Shown here one piece after another: positions 1-8,831 of a DNA stretch of 64,000 nt (position 1 is its first letter; every line of letters starts with the position of its first letter). Source of the stretch: JBBDJB01 sp040880125 (GTDB lineage Bacteria > Planctomycetota > Planctomycetia > Pirellulales > JBBDJB01). The notes under the pieces are model-generated. The model ran no database searches, was not told where the DNA came from, and was given only the letters and a program-made list of their open reading frames with translations. The position numbers and the translations under genes are program-made. The stretch is taken from the NCBI GenBank assembly GCA_040880125.1, contig JBBDJB010000039.1, forward strand, positions 27,960 to 91,959. Reading direction: 5' to 3'.

Positions 1-744
1 CACCAGGTGCACGCCCTTGGTGAGCCGGAGCTGCGCGCGGCTTTGCGGAAAGCGATCTGCCCAAGGGCCGGCGGCGTTGACCACGGCACGTACTCGAAGG
101 GTGCGCGCCCGGCCGGTGGCCGCTTCTCGCAGCGTACAGTGCCAGTGGTCGCCGCGGCGCTCGGCGGCTTCCAGCCGCGTGTAGCTTGCCAGAAAGGCCC
201 CGTGCCGCTCGGCGGAGCGGAGCGTGTCGATCACCAGGCGAGCGTCGGCGGTCAAGGCGTCGTAGTATCGCACGGCCCCGGTGAGCTGGTCCTGGTTGAC
301 GCCCGGCAGCAGTTCGGTCGTTTCCGCCGCGCTGAGCGACTCGCTGCGCCCGAAGTTGCGTCCGCCGCACAGTAAGTCGTACAGTTTAACGCCGATCGAC
401 AGTTTCCACTTCGACCACTGGGAGCCGCGCCGGGTGGGAAAGACAAACGCCAGCGGCTGCGCCAGATGCGGCGCGATGCGATGAATGATGCGCTTTTCGA
501 GGCTGGCCTCGCGCACCAAACCGAGCCGCCACTGCGCGAGATAGCGCAGTCCTCCGTGCAGAAGTCGACTGGAGCGACTGCTGGTTCCGAAAGCGTAGTC
601 GTATTGCTCGACTAGCGCGATGCCCAGGCCTCGCATGGCGGCCTCTCGCGCGACGCCGGCGCCGACGATTCCGCCGCCGATGACCAACAGATCGAGCACG
701 GCATCGCCCGGAGGCAATCCGCTCGGCTGTGATTCGTCCGTCAT
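1..744 (-). CDS. glpD: Glycerol-3-phosphate dehydrogenase, N-terminal part (cut by window edge)
   Basis: FAD-dependent oxidation of sn-glycerol 3-phosphate to dihydroxyacetone phosphate, at the membrane. The first 248 codons lie in the window and the reading frame stays open to base 1. Residues about 20-45 carry the Rossmann dinucleotide-binding stretch LLVIGGGIVGAGVAREAA with the acidic residue of a FAD fold (VEQYDYAFGTSSRSS), followed by RLLHGGLRYL, the block typical of GlpD. The ATG at 744 is preceded by GGAGAGG about 6 nt upstream. Only 24 nt separate it from the upstream cytochrome-type gene, so it is probably the distal gene of an operon with ribulokinase. The substrate is the best family fit; other GlpD/DAO-type oxidases cannot be excluded from the N-terminus alone. 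Confidence 0.85.
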   Translation of the reverse strand, partial: MTDESQPSGLPPGDAVLDLLVIGGGIVGAGVAREAAMRGLGIALVEQYDYAFGTSSRSSRLLHGGLRYLAQWRLGLVREASLEKRIIHRIAPHLAQPLAFVFPTRRGSQWSKWKLSIGVKLYDLLCGGRNFGRSESLSAAETTELLPGVNQDQLTGAVRYYDALTADARLVIDTLRSAERHGAFLASYTRLEAAERRGDHWHCTLREAATGRARTLRVRAVVNAAGPWADRFPQSRAQLRLTKGVHLV

Positions 745-768
745 GGGCGCCTCTCCGCGGCAGCGGTT

Positions 769-3700
769 CTACTGTCCGGCTGCCCGCAGCGTCTCCATAT
801 ACGCCACCACGTCGGCCAGGTCATCCGCGGACATTGTCTTCTGCAGATCGGCCGGCATCAGCGAAACCGGCTGCTGCCGCATCTGCTCGATCTCACCGCG
901 GGCGAACGTGCGGGTGATGGCGTCGTCGGTGCGGATCGTGACCGCCTGGGGCGTCTCGCTGACGAGGATGCCGCTGACGATGTTGCCGGTGGTCAGCGCC
1001 AACACATAGGTCTCATAGCTGTGGCTGATACCGGCACTGGGATAGAGGATTGACTCGAACAGCGCCTCGCGGCTGAGCTTGCTGCCGATCTCCGTCAGAT
1101 CGGGACCGACCTGCTTGCCCTGGCCGCTCACCTGGTGGCAATTCGCGCACGTGCCGGTTGTATCGAAGACGCGTTTTCCCTGCGCCACATCGCCCCGCAT
1201 GCGAACTAGCCGCTCGACCGACGGCAGCGGATCGTCTCCCTTGACCGCCGGCAGCGGGAAAAGCTGCTCCGCCTCCTGGCGGATGTCGTTCCAGGGGGCC
1301 GAGTGCAGCGAAAAGGCCACTGCGGATTGGAGCTGCTCGTCGAGTTTTTGGTCGCGGGCCATGCGGATCAGCCGCTGTGCGCCGTTTTGTAGCTTGCTCA
1401 GTCCTCGGGCGGCCTGGCGGCGCAGCTCCAGATCGCGCGACGTGTCGTTCATCGCCGCCAGCAACAGCTCAGCCGCTCGGCCGTCGCGCGTGGCGGCCAG
1501 TGCCGTGGTGACGGCGGTCGCTTGCACAGGATCTCGACTCATCAACGAGGCATGGATTAAATCGGTTCTTTCCAGTGACAAAAGGGCGCTCATCGCCTCA
1601 ACGCCAAGCTGGGAGTCCGGCGACGCGATGGCCATGGCCAAAAGTTCGCCGTTGCGGTCCGTAAGCTTGAAGCGTTCGACGAGCTCCACGAACAGCAACG
1701 TGCCGCGCTGACGATCGAGCAGTGCCGCCAGAGCCGCGGCCTGCGGCGTTTTCGGAGCGACGTCGCCGGAGTCCAGCCGCGTGACCGCTTCGCGAGCGAT
1801 CATGTCGGCCCGCGATCGCGAATCGACCCGCGTGTCGAAGGCCAATCGCAAAAGCGCCTCCCGCTTAGCTTCGCCTTCCAAAAAGTCGAACGCCCGAAAG
1901 TAGCGCGGCAGGTCCGAGTCGGGCGTGTTGGGGTCGACGATGATCGCGGCCAGCAGCCCGGGAGTGCGGTCCGACCTCGAGCGCCAGACGATATCGCGAC
2001 CGGCGGCCGTGGTCGTCGGATCGTCTGCTTTGCTCAGATAGGCGGCCAGCCGGGAATTCCAATGCCCTCGGGCGCCGATGCCCAGCGCTTCCAGATACCA
2101 GCGGTCCTGCCCGTCGTGCCGCGCGGCGAGCTCGGCCCAGAGCCGATCGGCACGATCGGAATCGTCACTGGCCAGCGCCAACGCGCATTCGCGCCGGACT
2201 TGCGGGGCGGGATCGCTCGCCAGGTTTTCAATGGCCGCATGCACATCGCCACCCAGTTCGCACACCGCCCGCAGCGCCGTGATGCGGATGTCCGAGTTGT
2301 CGTCTGCTATGGCTCGCTGCCGCCACTTTTCACCGCTTTCCGGCAGGCGGGCCAACAGCCAGAGTGCCCGGGCCCGATGCCGCGGATTGTCGGAGTCGTA
2401 AAGCTCGGCCAGCGCCGGCTGGGCCTGCTCGCCCATCGATTGCAGCGCCGTCCACGCCAAGTACCGCACCGAGTAAGCGGGGTTGGTGAGCGCCTGCGCC
2501 GCCCCCTGCGGCGTATTGAAGTCGAACTCGGGTGCGCGATACTTATGCCCCGGCGGGGCCACGCGGAACAGCCGGCCACGGTCCAGATCGCGCTGGGCGT
2601 GCCCGCCCACGCCCGGATCGTACCAGTCGGTGACAAACAGCGAGCCATCCGGCGCCACGGCCACGTCGGCCGGACGGAACCAATTGTCTCGCGAGCCTTC
2701 CAGGATGTTTTCGATCGTTGCGCTGTAGCCGGCGCCGTCTTCAGTTACGGGGTACGCCCGCACCACGCTTGGCCCGGCATCCGCGTGAATCATCTCGTCC
2801 CAGAACACCTCCGGCAGCAGGCGGCCTTCGTACACGGTAATGCCGCACGGCGAGCCGGCACCAGTTTGCAGCACGTTGGGCACCACGCCGGGGTCGTTCA
2901 GGTGCCAGTGCCGCAGGGGCACTTCCTCGTGCATGCCGGTCCGCGGCGTTTGCCAGCCCGCGCCGGTCCGCTCATCGAGATAGCCGAAGTTGCCGCCCTC
3001 CATCACATAGTTGATCCTTACGCCGCGGTTGCCATCGTCGTCGTTATCCGACTGCCACAGCGTCCCGAACGAGTCGACGGTCACTTCATAGTTGTTGCGG
3101 AAATTGTGGGCGAGCGTCTCGAAGCCGCTGCCGTCGAGATTGCAGCGAAAGACCATGCCGCCGTAATAGGGCCGGCCGTTGTCGACGACGCGGTTGCCTG
3201 TCGCGTCGACCACCGGGTTGCCCTGGGCATCGTGTACCGCGCGGCCGGAGTTGCCGAAGTTCCAATACAGCTTGCCATCGGGCCCGAACAAAAACGAATG
3301 CGCCGAGTGATCGTGCTGCGGCTGCCCGGTGTTGGTAAACAGCAGCTCCTTCTTATCCGGCTTGTCATCTCCATCTTCGTCGGTGAAGACGAAGATGTGG
3401 GGCGACGCGGAAACGATCACTCGATTGCCCAGTACGCAGATGCCCATTGCCGAGTCGATGTCGCGGCCCTGGTAGAAGACCTTCGAGGTGTCGGCCTGCC
3501 CGTCGCCGTCGGTATCTTCGAGGATCAGGATGCGGTCGCCCTCGGGGCGGCGCCCGTTGTTACCGCGGTAGTTGACGACTTCACACACCCACACGCGGCC
3601 ACGGTGGTCGACGTCGAGATTCGTCAAGCTGACGATCATCGGCTCGGCGGCGAACAGCGTGGCCGCTAGTCCCTCGGCAACGTTCAAATTCGTGACGGCT

Positions 3701-5202
3701 TCGGCCGGTTCGCGGTCGCCCTCGGCTTGGCCCTGGCGCTGTCGGCGCTCGGCGATCGAGCCGGGCAAGCGATCCGTGAAAACCACAAAACGCACGGTCG
3801 ATCCACCGCCCTGGTCGGTGCCGCCGTTATCCAAACCCGCGCGGGCTTTGAACTGCGTGTAGCCCTCGGGCAGGTCGTAGGCGATCACCGAGCCCGCGTG
3901 CGTGCCGATGCCATACTCGACCGTGCGTCCGTCGATCTCGAGCCGCCCGCCGCCGGCGTTGCGGCCGACACGCACCTCGCCCCAGTCGCTTCGGGCGGAC
4001 TGCCACTTCAACTCGGTGAGGCGCCGTTCACCGTCCGGGCCGATCAGCCGCGGCTGGGCCCAATCGGCCCAGTCGCAACTGAAGCCGTCACCCCCGTCGG
4101 TCACGACAAGGTAAAGACGCTTGGCACCCCGGATGTCCGCTTCCACGTCGACGGCATGTCCCGGCGTTTGGGCCGAAACAACGGGGCTAGCGAATTTGGC
4201 ACCGCGAAAGGCCCGGGACGACTGATCCTCGCGCCCGCCGCGTCGGCCCCGCCGCTCTCGGCGCTGCTGGTCGGGCTTGGGCTCATCCTGATTGGCGTCC
4301 AACTCCTCCTGAGTCGGCGTCTCGTCCTGCACGCCGCCCTCGGGCACCTCGCCGCCGGCGATCCAGACGATGCCATTGAGCACCGTGCGGCGGAAATTGT
4401 CGTCCGCCCAATTGGCGTGGTAGTGTCCACCCGTGAAGCCGAAGCCGCGTCCGCCGTCGGGCCGCTCCGCCACCCAGGCGACGTGCTGCGGCTGACCGGC
4501 CTTCGCGCGGACGTGTGGATTGCCGCTGTGTGGGCCGTCCGGCCGCTCCAGCGTGCTGGCCGGAGGCACGGCCGTGAGGATCGGGGTCACGCCCTGCATG
4601 TCCTCACGGAAGCGCATGTGGTAGTACCATTCGTCGTTGATCGAGAACGGCTCCACGCCGCGGGCGACCGGATGATCGGGAAACTCCTTGAACTCGGCCA
4701 CCCAGTGCGGGTTGACCGACCAGTCCGTCTCGAAGTAGCCGCCGACCCAATCGACGAAGCGATCGCCCGGCTCACCCTTGGGGACTTCGACGGCGTAGTG
4801 GATGCAGCCCAGGCCGATACCCTTTTTCATGAGTGCGTCGACCACTTCCAGCCGGCGATTGACCAGGTGCCCGCCGCCGCCGTCGCAGTAGATGACAATC
4901 GCGTCGGCGTCCTCGAGTGTAGACGGATCGTCGGGCCAGCCGTTCTGGTGGACTTCAGTCTTGAAGTTCGGCATGGCGCTTTCCAGCCGCTTGGCCAAGA
5001 ACAGGGAGCCGGCATAGTGTTCGTGCGCGCCCCAGCCGTGGCTCTGCCGTCCGGCGATGAACACGACCTTCTTGGTGGCGTCGTCGCTCGTGTTGTTTTC
5101 TTGCGCCGCGGCCGGAGCGTACGCGATCGCAAACGTGGCTGCCAGGAAAGCGATCGCGCCGAAGATCGTGCGTCGGCCGATGAGCTGGTGGATCTCCGCC
5201 AT
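769..5202 (-). CDS. Secreted ThuA / NPCBM / PVC-type dehydrogenase / HEAT / cytochrome c fusion protein
   Basis: A 1,477-aa multidomain protein of a type common in Planctomycetes. An N-terminal signal peptide (MAEIHQLIGRR then a hydrophobic run ending APAAAQ) suggests export. Order of domains: ThuA-like glutamine-amidotransferase fold (about 35-290), NPCBM carbohydrate-binding-like module (about 350-480, GIGTHAGSVIAYDLPEGY), PVC-type membrane-bound dehydrogenase/beta-propeller (about 510-900, with NGLxF-like and FVTDWYDPGVGG blocks), HEAT-like repeats (about 920-1300) and a C-terminal haem c site CANCH near residue 1350. It probably oxidises a sugar or polyol in the periplasm and passes electrons to its own haem; the substrate is unknown. 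Start chosen at 5202 because TTGGAG lies upstream and a signal peptide follows; the frame is open further upstream but would run into the preceding gene. Confidence 0.85.
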   Translation of the reverse strand: MAEIHQLIGRRTIFGAIAFLAATFAIAYAPAAAQENNTSDDATKKVVFIAGRQSHGWGAHEHYAGSLFLAKRLESAMPNFKTEVHQNGWPDDPSTLEDADAIVIYCDGGGGHLVNRRLEVVDALMKKGIGLGCIHYAVEVPKGEPGDRFVDWVGGYFETDWSVNPHWVAEFKEFPDHPVARGVEPFSINDEWYYHMRFREDMQGVTPILTAVPPASTLERPDGPHSGNPHVRAKAGQPQHVAWVAERPDGGRGFGFTGGHYHANWADDNFRRTVLNGIVWIAGGEVPEGGVQDETPTQEELDANQDEPKPDQQRRERRGRRGGREDQSSRAFRGAKFASPVVSAQTPGHAVDVEADIRGAKRLYLVVTDGGDGFSCDWADWAQPRLIGPDGERRLTELKWQSARSDWGEVRVGRNAGGGRLEIDGRTVEYGIGTHAGSVIAYDLPEGYTQFKARAGLDNGGTDQGGGSTVRFVVFTDRLPGSIAERRQRQGQAEGDREPAEAVTNLNVAEGLAATLFAAEPMIVSLTNLDVDHRGRVWVCEVVNYRGNNGRRPEGDRILILEDTDGDGQADTSKVFYQGRDIDSAMGICVLGNRVIVSASPHIFVFTDEDGDDKPDKKELLFTNTGQPQHDHSAHSFLFGPDGKLYWNFGNSGRAVHDAQGNPVVDATGNRVVDNGRPYYGGMVFRCNLDGSGFETLAHNFRNNYEVTVDSFGTLWQSDNDDDGNRGVRINYVMEGGNFGYLDERTGAGWQTPRTGMHEEVPLRHWHLNDPGVVPNVLQTGAGSPCGITVYEGRLLPEVFWDEMIHADAGPSVVRAYPVTEDGAGYSATIENILEGSRDNWFRPADVAVAPDGSLFVTDWYDPGVGGHAQRDLDRGRLFRVAPPGHKYRAPEFDFNTPQGAAQALTNPAYSVRYLAWTALQSMGEQAQPALAELYDSDNPRHRARALWLLARLPESGEKWRQRAIADDNSDIRITALRAVCELGGDVHAAIENLASDPAPQVRRECALALASDDSDRADRLWAELAARHDGQDRWYLEALGIGARGHWNSRLAAYLSKADDPTTTAAGRDIVWRSRSDRTPGLLAAIIVDPNTPDSDLPRYFRAFDFLEGEAKREALLRLAFDTRVDSRSRADMIAREAVTRLDSGDVAPKTPQAAALAALLDRQRGTLLFVELVERFKLTDRNGELLAMAIASPDSQLGVEAMSALLSLERTDLIHASLMSRDPVQATAVTTALAATRDGRAAELLLAAMNDTSRDLELRRQAARGLSKLQNGAQRLIRMARDQKLDEQLQSAVAFSLHSAPWNDIRQEAEQLFPLPAVKGDDPLPSVERLVRMRGDVAQGKRVFDTTGTCANCHQVSGQGKQVGPDLTEIGSKLSREALFESILYPSAGISHSYETYVLALTTGNIVSGILVSETPQAVTIRTDDAITRTFARGEIEQMRQQPVSLMPADLQKTMSADDLADVVAYMETLRAAGQ

Positions 5203-5450
5203 ATTCGGTTTCTCCAAAAAAGATGTTGCAGGGCGGTCGTAGAGGTACGAGGAGCATCGCACCGGGGGGGAACTTGTCTGAAATCGTAATTTGCCGGGAC
5301 TTGCGAAGCAACGATTTGCACCGGCCATTGTAACTGAAGCTGTTGCCGCACCGAATGAAAGGGTGGGTGTTTCGGCCGATGCGGCAGTCGAAAAAGAGGA
5401 CGGGCACGGCGCTACGCTTCGAGCCAGTCCCCCCTTTTCGCAGGCACCGC

Positions 5451-7115
5451 TCACCGGGCGGCCGCGGCCATCTGACGGTACTCGCTGTAAACGCGGTCAT
5501 GCGCGGTATGCGCCCGCTGGTCGGGCATTGCGATGCGTGGCTCTCGCCCGGCGACGCCTTGACGAGGCCCGGCCATCGCTTCGATCGCCTCGCCGGCGGT
5601 GGCGAAGCCGGTTGCATCGGTACCGGCCGCCAGCACGCCCAAGATCGCCGCTCCCAGCGCCGGCCCGTACTGGCAGGGATGCACCGTGATCGGCTCGCCC
5701 AGCACGTCGGCATAGATCTGCACGAGCAGCGGGTTGTGATGTGGCAGCCCTCCGGTGGCGACAAAGTCGCGCACGGGCACGCCGCCCTCGCGCAACAGCT
5801 CCACGATCCACCGCAGCCCGAACGCGGAGGCCTCCAGCAGCGCGCGGTAAAGATGCGCCGGCTCATGGTTCAGCGTTAGCCCTGTGAAGGCGCCGGTCAG
5901 TGAGCCGTCCATCAGCGGCGTGCGGCAGCCATTGAGCCAGTCGAGGCAGCGGACACCGTCTGCGCCGGCGGGCAGTTCGGCAGCCCGCTCGTTGAGCTTC
6001 GTAAAATCGCGCTGGCCCGCCAGGCGGCGGAACCAGTCGAAGGCATCGCCCACGGCCGCCTGGCCGGTTTCATAGCCGAACAGGTCCGGCAGAATGCCGC
6101 CGGCGACGACGCCCGCCACGCCCGGCACCAATCGCTCCTCGCGGGCGTTGAGCATGTGGCAACTGCTGGTGCCCAGCACCATCACCAGCGTGCCCGGTTG
6201 CGCGGCCCCGGCTCCGGGCACGCCGGCGTGTGCGTCGATCGTCGGGGCGCTGACGGGCAAGCCCTGCGGAAGCCCCAGCTTGCGCGCGGCGGTCACGGTG
6301 AGTGTACCGGCGCACGTGCCGGGCGCGAGCAAACGTCCCGGCATCTTGTACTCAACGACGTCGGCCATCCGCGGATCGAGCGCGGCGAAGAACTCGCGGG
6401 AAGGATACCCATCCGTGCCGCTCCACATCGCCTTGTATCCGGCCTGGCAGGTCGAACGCGGCAATTGGTCGGCCGGGCCGCCAACCAGTTGCCACACGTA
6501 CCAGTCGCCCGCTTCGAGCCACACCTCGGCGGCGTCGTAAACCGCCGGCGCAGCCTCCAGCGTCTCCAGCACCTTCGGGAAGAACCACTCCAGGCCGATC
6601 ACGCCGCCGTAACGGGCCAGCCACGGCTCGTTTCGCTGCCGGGCCAGTTCATTGATGCGATCGGTCTGCGCGCGGGCGGCGTGATGCTTCCACAATTTCG
6701 GCCAGGCGTACTTCTCACTCGCGAACCTGTCATCCAGGCACAGCGGCGTACCGTCGGCCCGGCACGGGAGCATCGTGCAGCTTGTGAAGTCGACGCCCAC
6801 GCCGACAAACGTGTCACGGCCGACGCCTGCGCTGCGGATCGCCCGGCGCGAGGCCCGGCCAGCGCTCTCGATCCAGTCGCCAGGATGCTGCAGGGCGAAA
6901 TCGGGCGGCAGCAGGCGGTCATCGCCAGGCAGTGTGCGGGTGATTTGGCCGTGCTTGTAGCGGGCGACGGCCGATCCGCGCAGCTCGCCGTCCAGCCCCA
7001 CAACTACCGCGCGGACCGATTCGGTGCCGAAATCGAGCCCCAACGCTACCTTTTCCCGCAGTGCGTTGCCGCTTGAATCTCCTCGACCGCTGGGCTGGCT
7101 CGCTTCGTCTACCAT
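5451..7115 (-). CDS. araB: Ribulokinase (FGGY carbohydrate kinase)
   Basis: Phosphorylates L-ribulose (or related ketopentoses) with ATP in the cytoplasm. The 554-aa length fits ribulokinase. Near residue 25 is the N-terminal phosphate loop LGLDFGTESVRAVVV. Further on are DFTSCTMLP, the substrate-pocket segment LEAGDWYVWQL, and the C-terminal FGGY signature region with FVATGGLPHHNPLLVQIYAD. The ATG at 7115 is preferred over the in-frame GTG at 7151 because ACGGAG sits 6 nt before it. It heads a minus-strand run with the ThuA/cytochrome fusion 248 bp downstream and glpD after that, suggesting a sugar-use operon. No isomerase or epimerase is visible, so D-ribulose or xylulose as substrate remains possible. 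Confidence 0.87.
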   Translation of the reverse strand: MVDEASQPSGRGDSSGNALREKVALGLDFGTESVRAVVVGLDGELRGSAVARYKHGQITRTLPGDDRLLPPDFALQHPGDWIESAGRASRRAIRSAGVGRDTFVGVGVDFTSCTMLPCRADGTPLCLDDRFASEKYAWPKLWKHHAARAQTDRINELARQRNEPWLARYGGVIGLEWFFPKVLETLEAAPAVYDAAEVWLEAGDWYVWQLVGGPADQLPRSTCQAGYKAMWSGTDGYPSREFFAALDPRMADVVEYKMPGRLLAPGTCAGTLTVTAARKLGLPQGLPVSAPTIDAHAGVPGAGAAQPGTLVMVLGTSSCHMLNAREERLVPGVAGVVAGGILPDLFGYETGQAAVGDAFDWFRRLAGQRDFTKLNERAAELPAGADGVRCLDWLNGCRTPLMDGSLTGAFTGLTLNHEPAHLYRALLEASAFGLRWIVELLREGGVPVRDFVATGGLPHHNPLLVQIYADVLGEPITVHPCQYGPALGAAILGVLAAGTDATGFATAGEAIEAMAGPRQGVAGREPRIAMPDQRAHTAHDRVYSEYRQMAAAAR

Positions 7116-7625
7116 CGCGGCTCCGTCGTGATTCGCTCTGAAGTGTGACACTGGAGCGATATTGTTAACATTCGCGGGCCATTTTCACCACCTTTGGCGG
7201 AATTACGGCGACACCGGCGGAAGTCGGACGCGTTCGAGGCCAGAACGCCGATCGGACTAACGCGAGCGAGGGGATTCGTAAGCGGCAGCGACTATACCTT
7301 TTGCCGACCGTTGCGCTATAATCGAGGAAAGGCCGAGAACCCGCTGGCTTTCAGTTCCGCGGCACCGCCCAATCGTCTTTGCCGACCCTGCCCGGGCGGG
7401 GATGAGCCGAGTTCCCTCCCTCGATCGCGCGGCAGTGGCCGCCGTTGTTCTAAGAGTTGGCGTAACGCCACAGATGTGGCGGCCAGCGTTCCTAGGGGCG
7501 ACCGAAACCGCTCGGAATTATCGGCCAGCGAAGTGCATACGAAACGGCCCGGGCCTGGCGTGCGTAGCAAACGTTGGCCGGTCCGCCCCCGCGCCTCCTG
7601 TCCATCGACCTCCGTAACCACAGCG
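7116..7625. other. Divergent intergenic region
   Basis: About 510 bases between the ribulokinase gene (minus) and the lipoprotein gene (plus). Both promoters should lie here. The frame upstream of the lipoprotein start is open but its codon content is arginine- and cysteine-rich and does not look coding. A TATAAT-like stretch (ctataatcg) occurs near 7316 on the plus strand. No hairpin or repeat was recognised. Confidence 0.4.
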
Positions 7626-8831
7626 ATGCCTAGTATGCACCTGCTTTTGCCTTGGATTCGCCCGCTGGGCCCAGTGATTTTCGCAGCCATCGCTGTGAGC
7701 ATGACCGGTTGCGGCGAACATGAGACCGTCCGCAGCTACAGCGTGCCGAAGACAGAAAGCCTTGCGGCTGGGCGGGGTTCGGGTTCGCAGGCTCCGCTGA
7801 CCGGCGACGCCCGCACGCTGGCGGCCATTGTGCCGCACGGCGAGCAGGCGTGGTTCTTCAAGCTCACCGGCCCGGACGACGCGGTCGCCGCCAAGTCGGA
7901 CGACTTCCGCACGCTGATCCAGTCCGTTCGGTTCGAATCGGCCAGTGGCGGTCAGCCGACTTGGTCCGTGCCGGAAGGCTGGGAGCAGCAGCCCGGCGAC
8001 AGCATGCGTTACGCCACGCTGACCTCCCGCGGTGACCAGAGCAATGACCAGAGCGATAGCGAGGGTCCGCTGGAACTGACTGTCATTCCGCTGCCCGGGC
8101 CTGATGCGGATATGGACAGCTACGTGCTGGCGAACGTGAATCGCTGGCGTCGCCAACTGGGATTGCCGCCGATCGAGGCCGATCAGTTGGCCAGCGAGAC
8201 CGAGACCGTGACGCTTGCCGACGATCACACCGCCACGCTGGCGAACCTGACCGGCACGGCCCAGCCCGACGGCATGCGGGCGCCGTTTGCTGGCGGTGCG
8301 GGTTCTGCTCCTCCGCTGTCGGCCGGTTCCGGCGATGCCTCGGCTCCATCGGGCGAGCCGCCGTCTACGGGAGCAACGGACACCGTCCCGCTTCAATACA
8401 CGGCGCCCGAAAGCTGGCAGGCGGCTCCTGCCGGAGGTTTCCGCAAGGCGGCCTTTACCGTGCAGGACGGGGCCGCGCAAGTGGAAATCACCGTGATCGA
8501 CCTGGCAGCAGCCGGCGGGGAACTGCTGGCGAACGTGAATCGCTGGCGCGGTCAGATCGGCTTAGCGCCGGTCACGGCTGCCGAGCTGGAAGAACAAGTG
8601 AGCCAGATCGATCTGGGCGGCGTGCCCGGGCAGTACGTGCGGCTCTATCCTGCCGAGGACGCGGAGTCCGGGCAGGCAATTTTGGCTGTCATCGCGATTA
8701 CCGGCGACCGCGCGTGGTTTTTCAAGCTGATGGGCGACGCCGAATTGGCCCGACGCGAGCAGTCGCGCTTCGAGGATTTCGTTCGTTCCGTGCAATTCGA
8801 TTCCGCCAACGGAGCCGTCGATGGCCAGTGA
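7626..8831 (+). CDS. Lipoprotein with an internal domain duplication
   Basis: A 401-aa exported protein of unknown function. The N-terminus is a lipoprotein signal: hydrophobic IRPLGPVIFAAIAVSMTGC with the lipobox cysteine. Two related halves can be seen. Each contains LANVNRWR(R/G)Q(L/I)GL followed by a segment ending in AWFFKL(T/M)G and a conserved (F/Q)SV(R/Q)F(E/D)S tail (residues about 60-110 and 355-400 for the AWFFKL blocks). The halves are joined by a Gly/Ser/Pro-rich linker. It overlaps the start of the cytochrome c assembly gene by 11 nt, so the two are probably co-translated and the lipoprotein may assist haem or redox assembly at the membrane; that role is inference. An alternative ATG lies at 7635. 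Confidence 0.75.
   Translation: MPSMHLLLPWIRPLGPVIFAAIAVSMTGCGEHETVRSYSVPKTESLAAGRGSGSQAPLTGDARTLAAIVPHGEQAWFFKLTGPDDAVAAKSDDFRTLIQSVRFESASGGQPTWSVPEGWEQQPGDSMRYATLTSRGDQSNDQSDSEGPLELTVIPLPGPDADMDSYVLANVNRWRRQLGLPPIEADQLASETETVTLADDHTATLANLTGTAQPDGMRAPFAGGAGSAPPLSAGSGDASAPSGEPPSTGATDTVPLQYTAPESWQAAPAGGFRKAAFTVQDGAAQVEITVIDLAAAGGELLANVNRWRGQIGLAPVTAAELEEQVSQIDLGGVPGQYVRLYPAEDAESGQAILAVIAITGDRAWFFKLMGDAELARREQSRFEDFVRSVQFDSANGAVDGQ

Noticed and set aside
2062..3669. Long plus-strand open frame (535 codons) opposite the ThuA fusion gene
   Set aside because: High-GC genes leave long antisense frames; codon content is Arg/His/Pro-rich with no recognisable domain.
3727..5289. 520-codon plus-strand open frame
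   Set aside because: Antisense shadow of the same gene; no start context and no similarity recognised.
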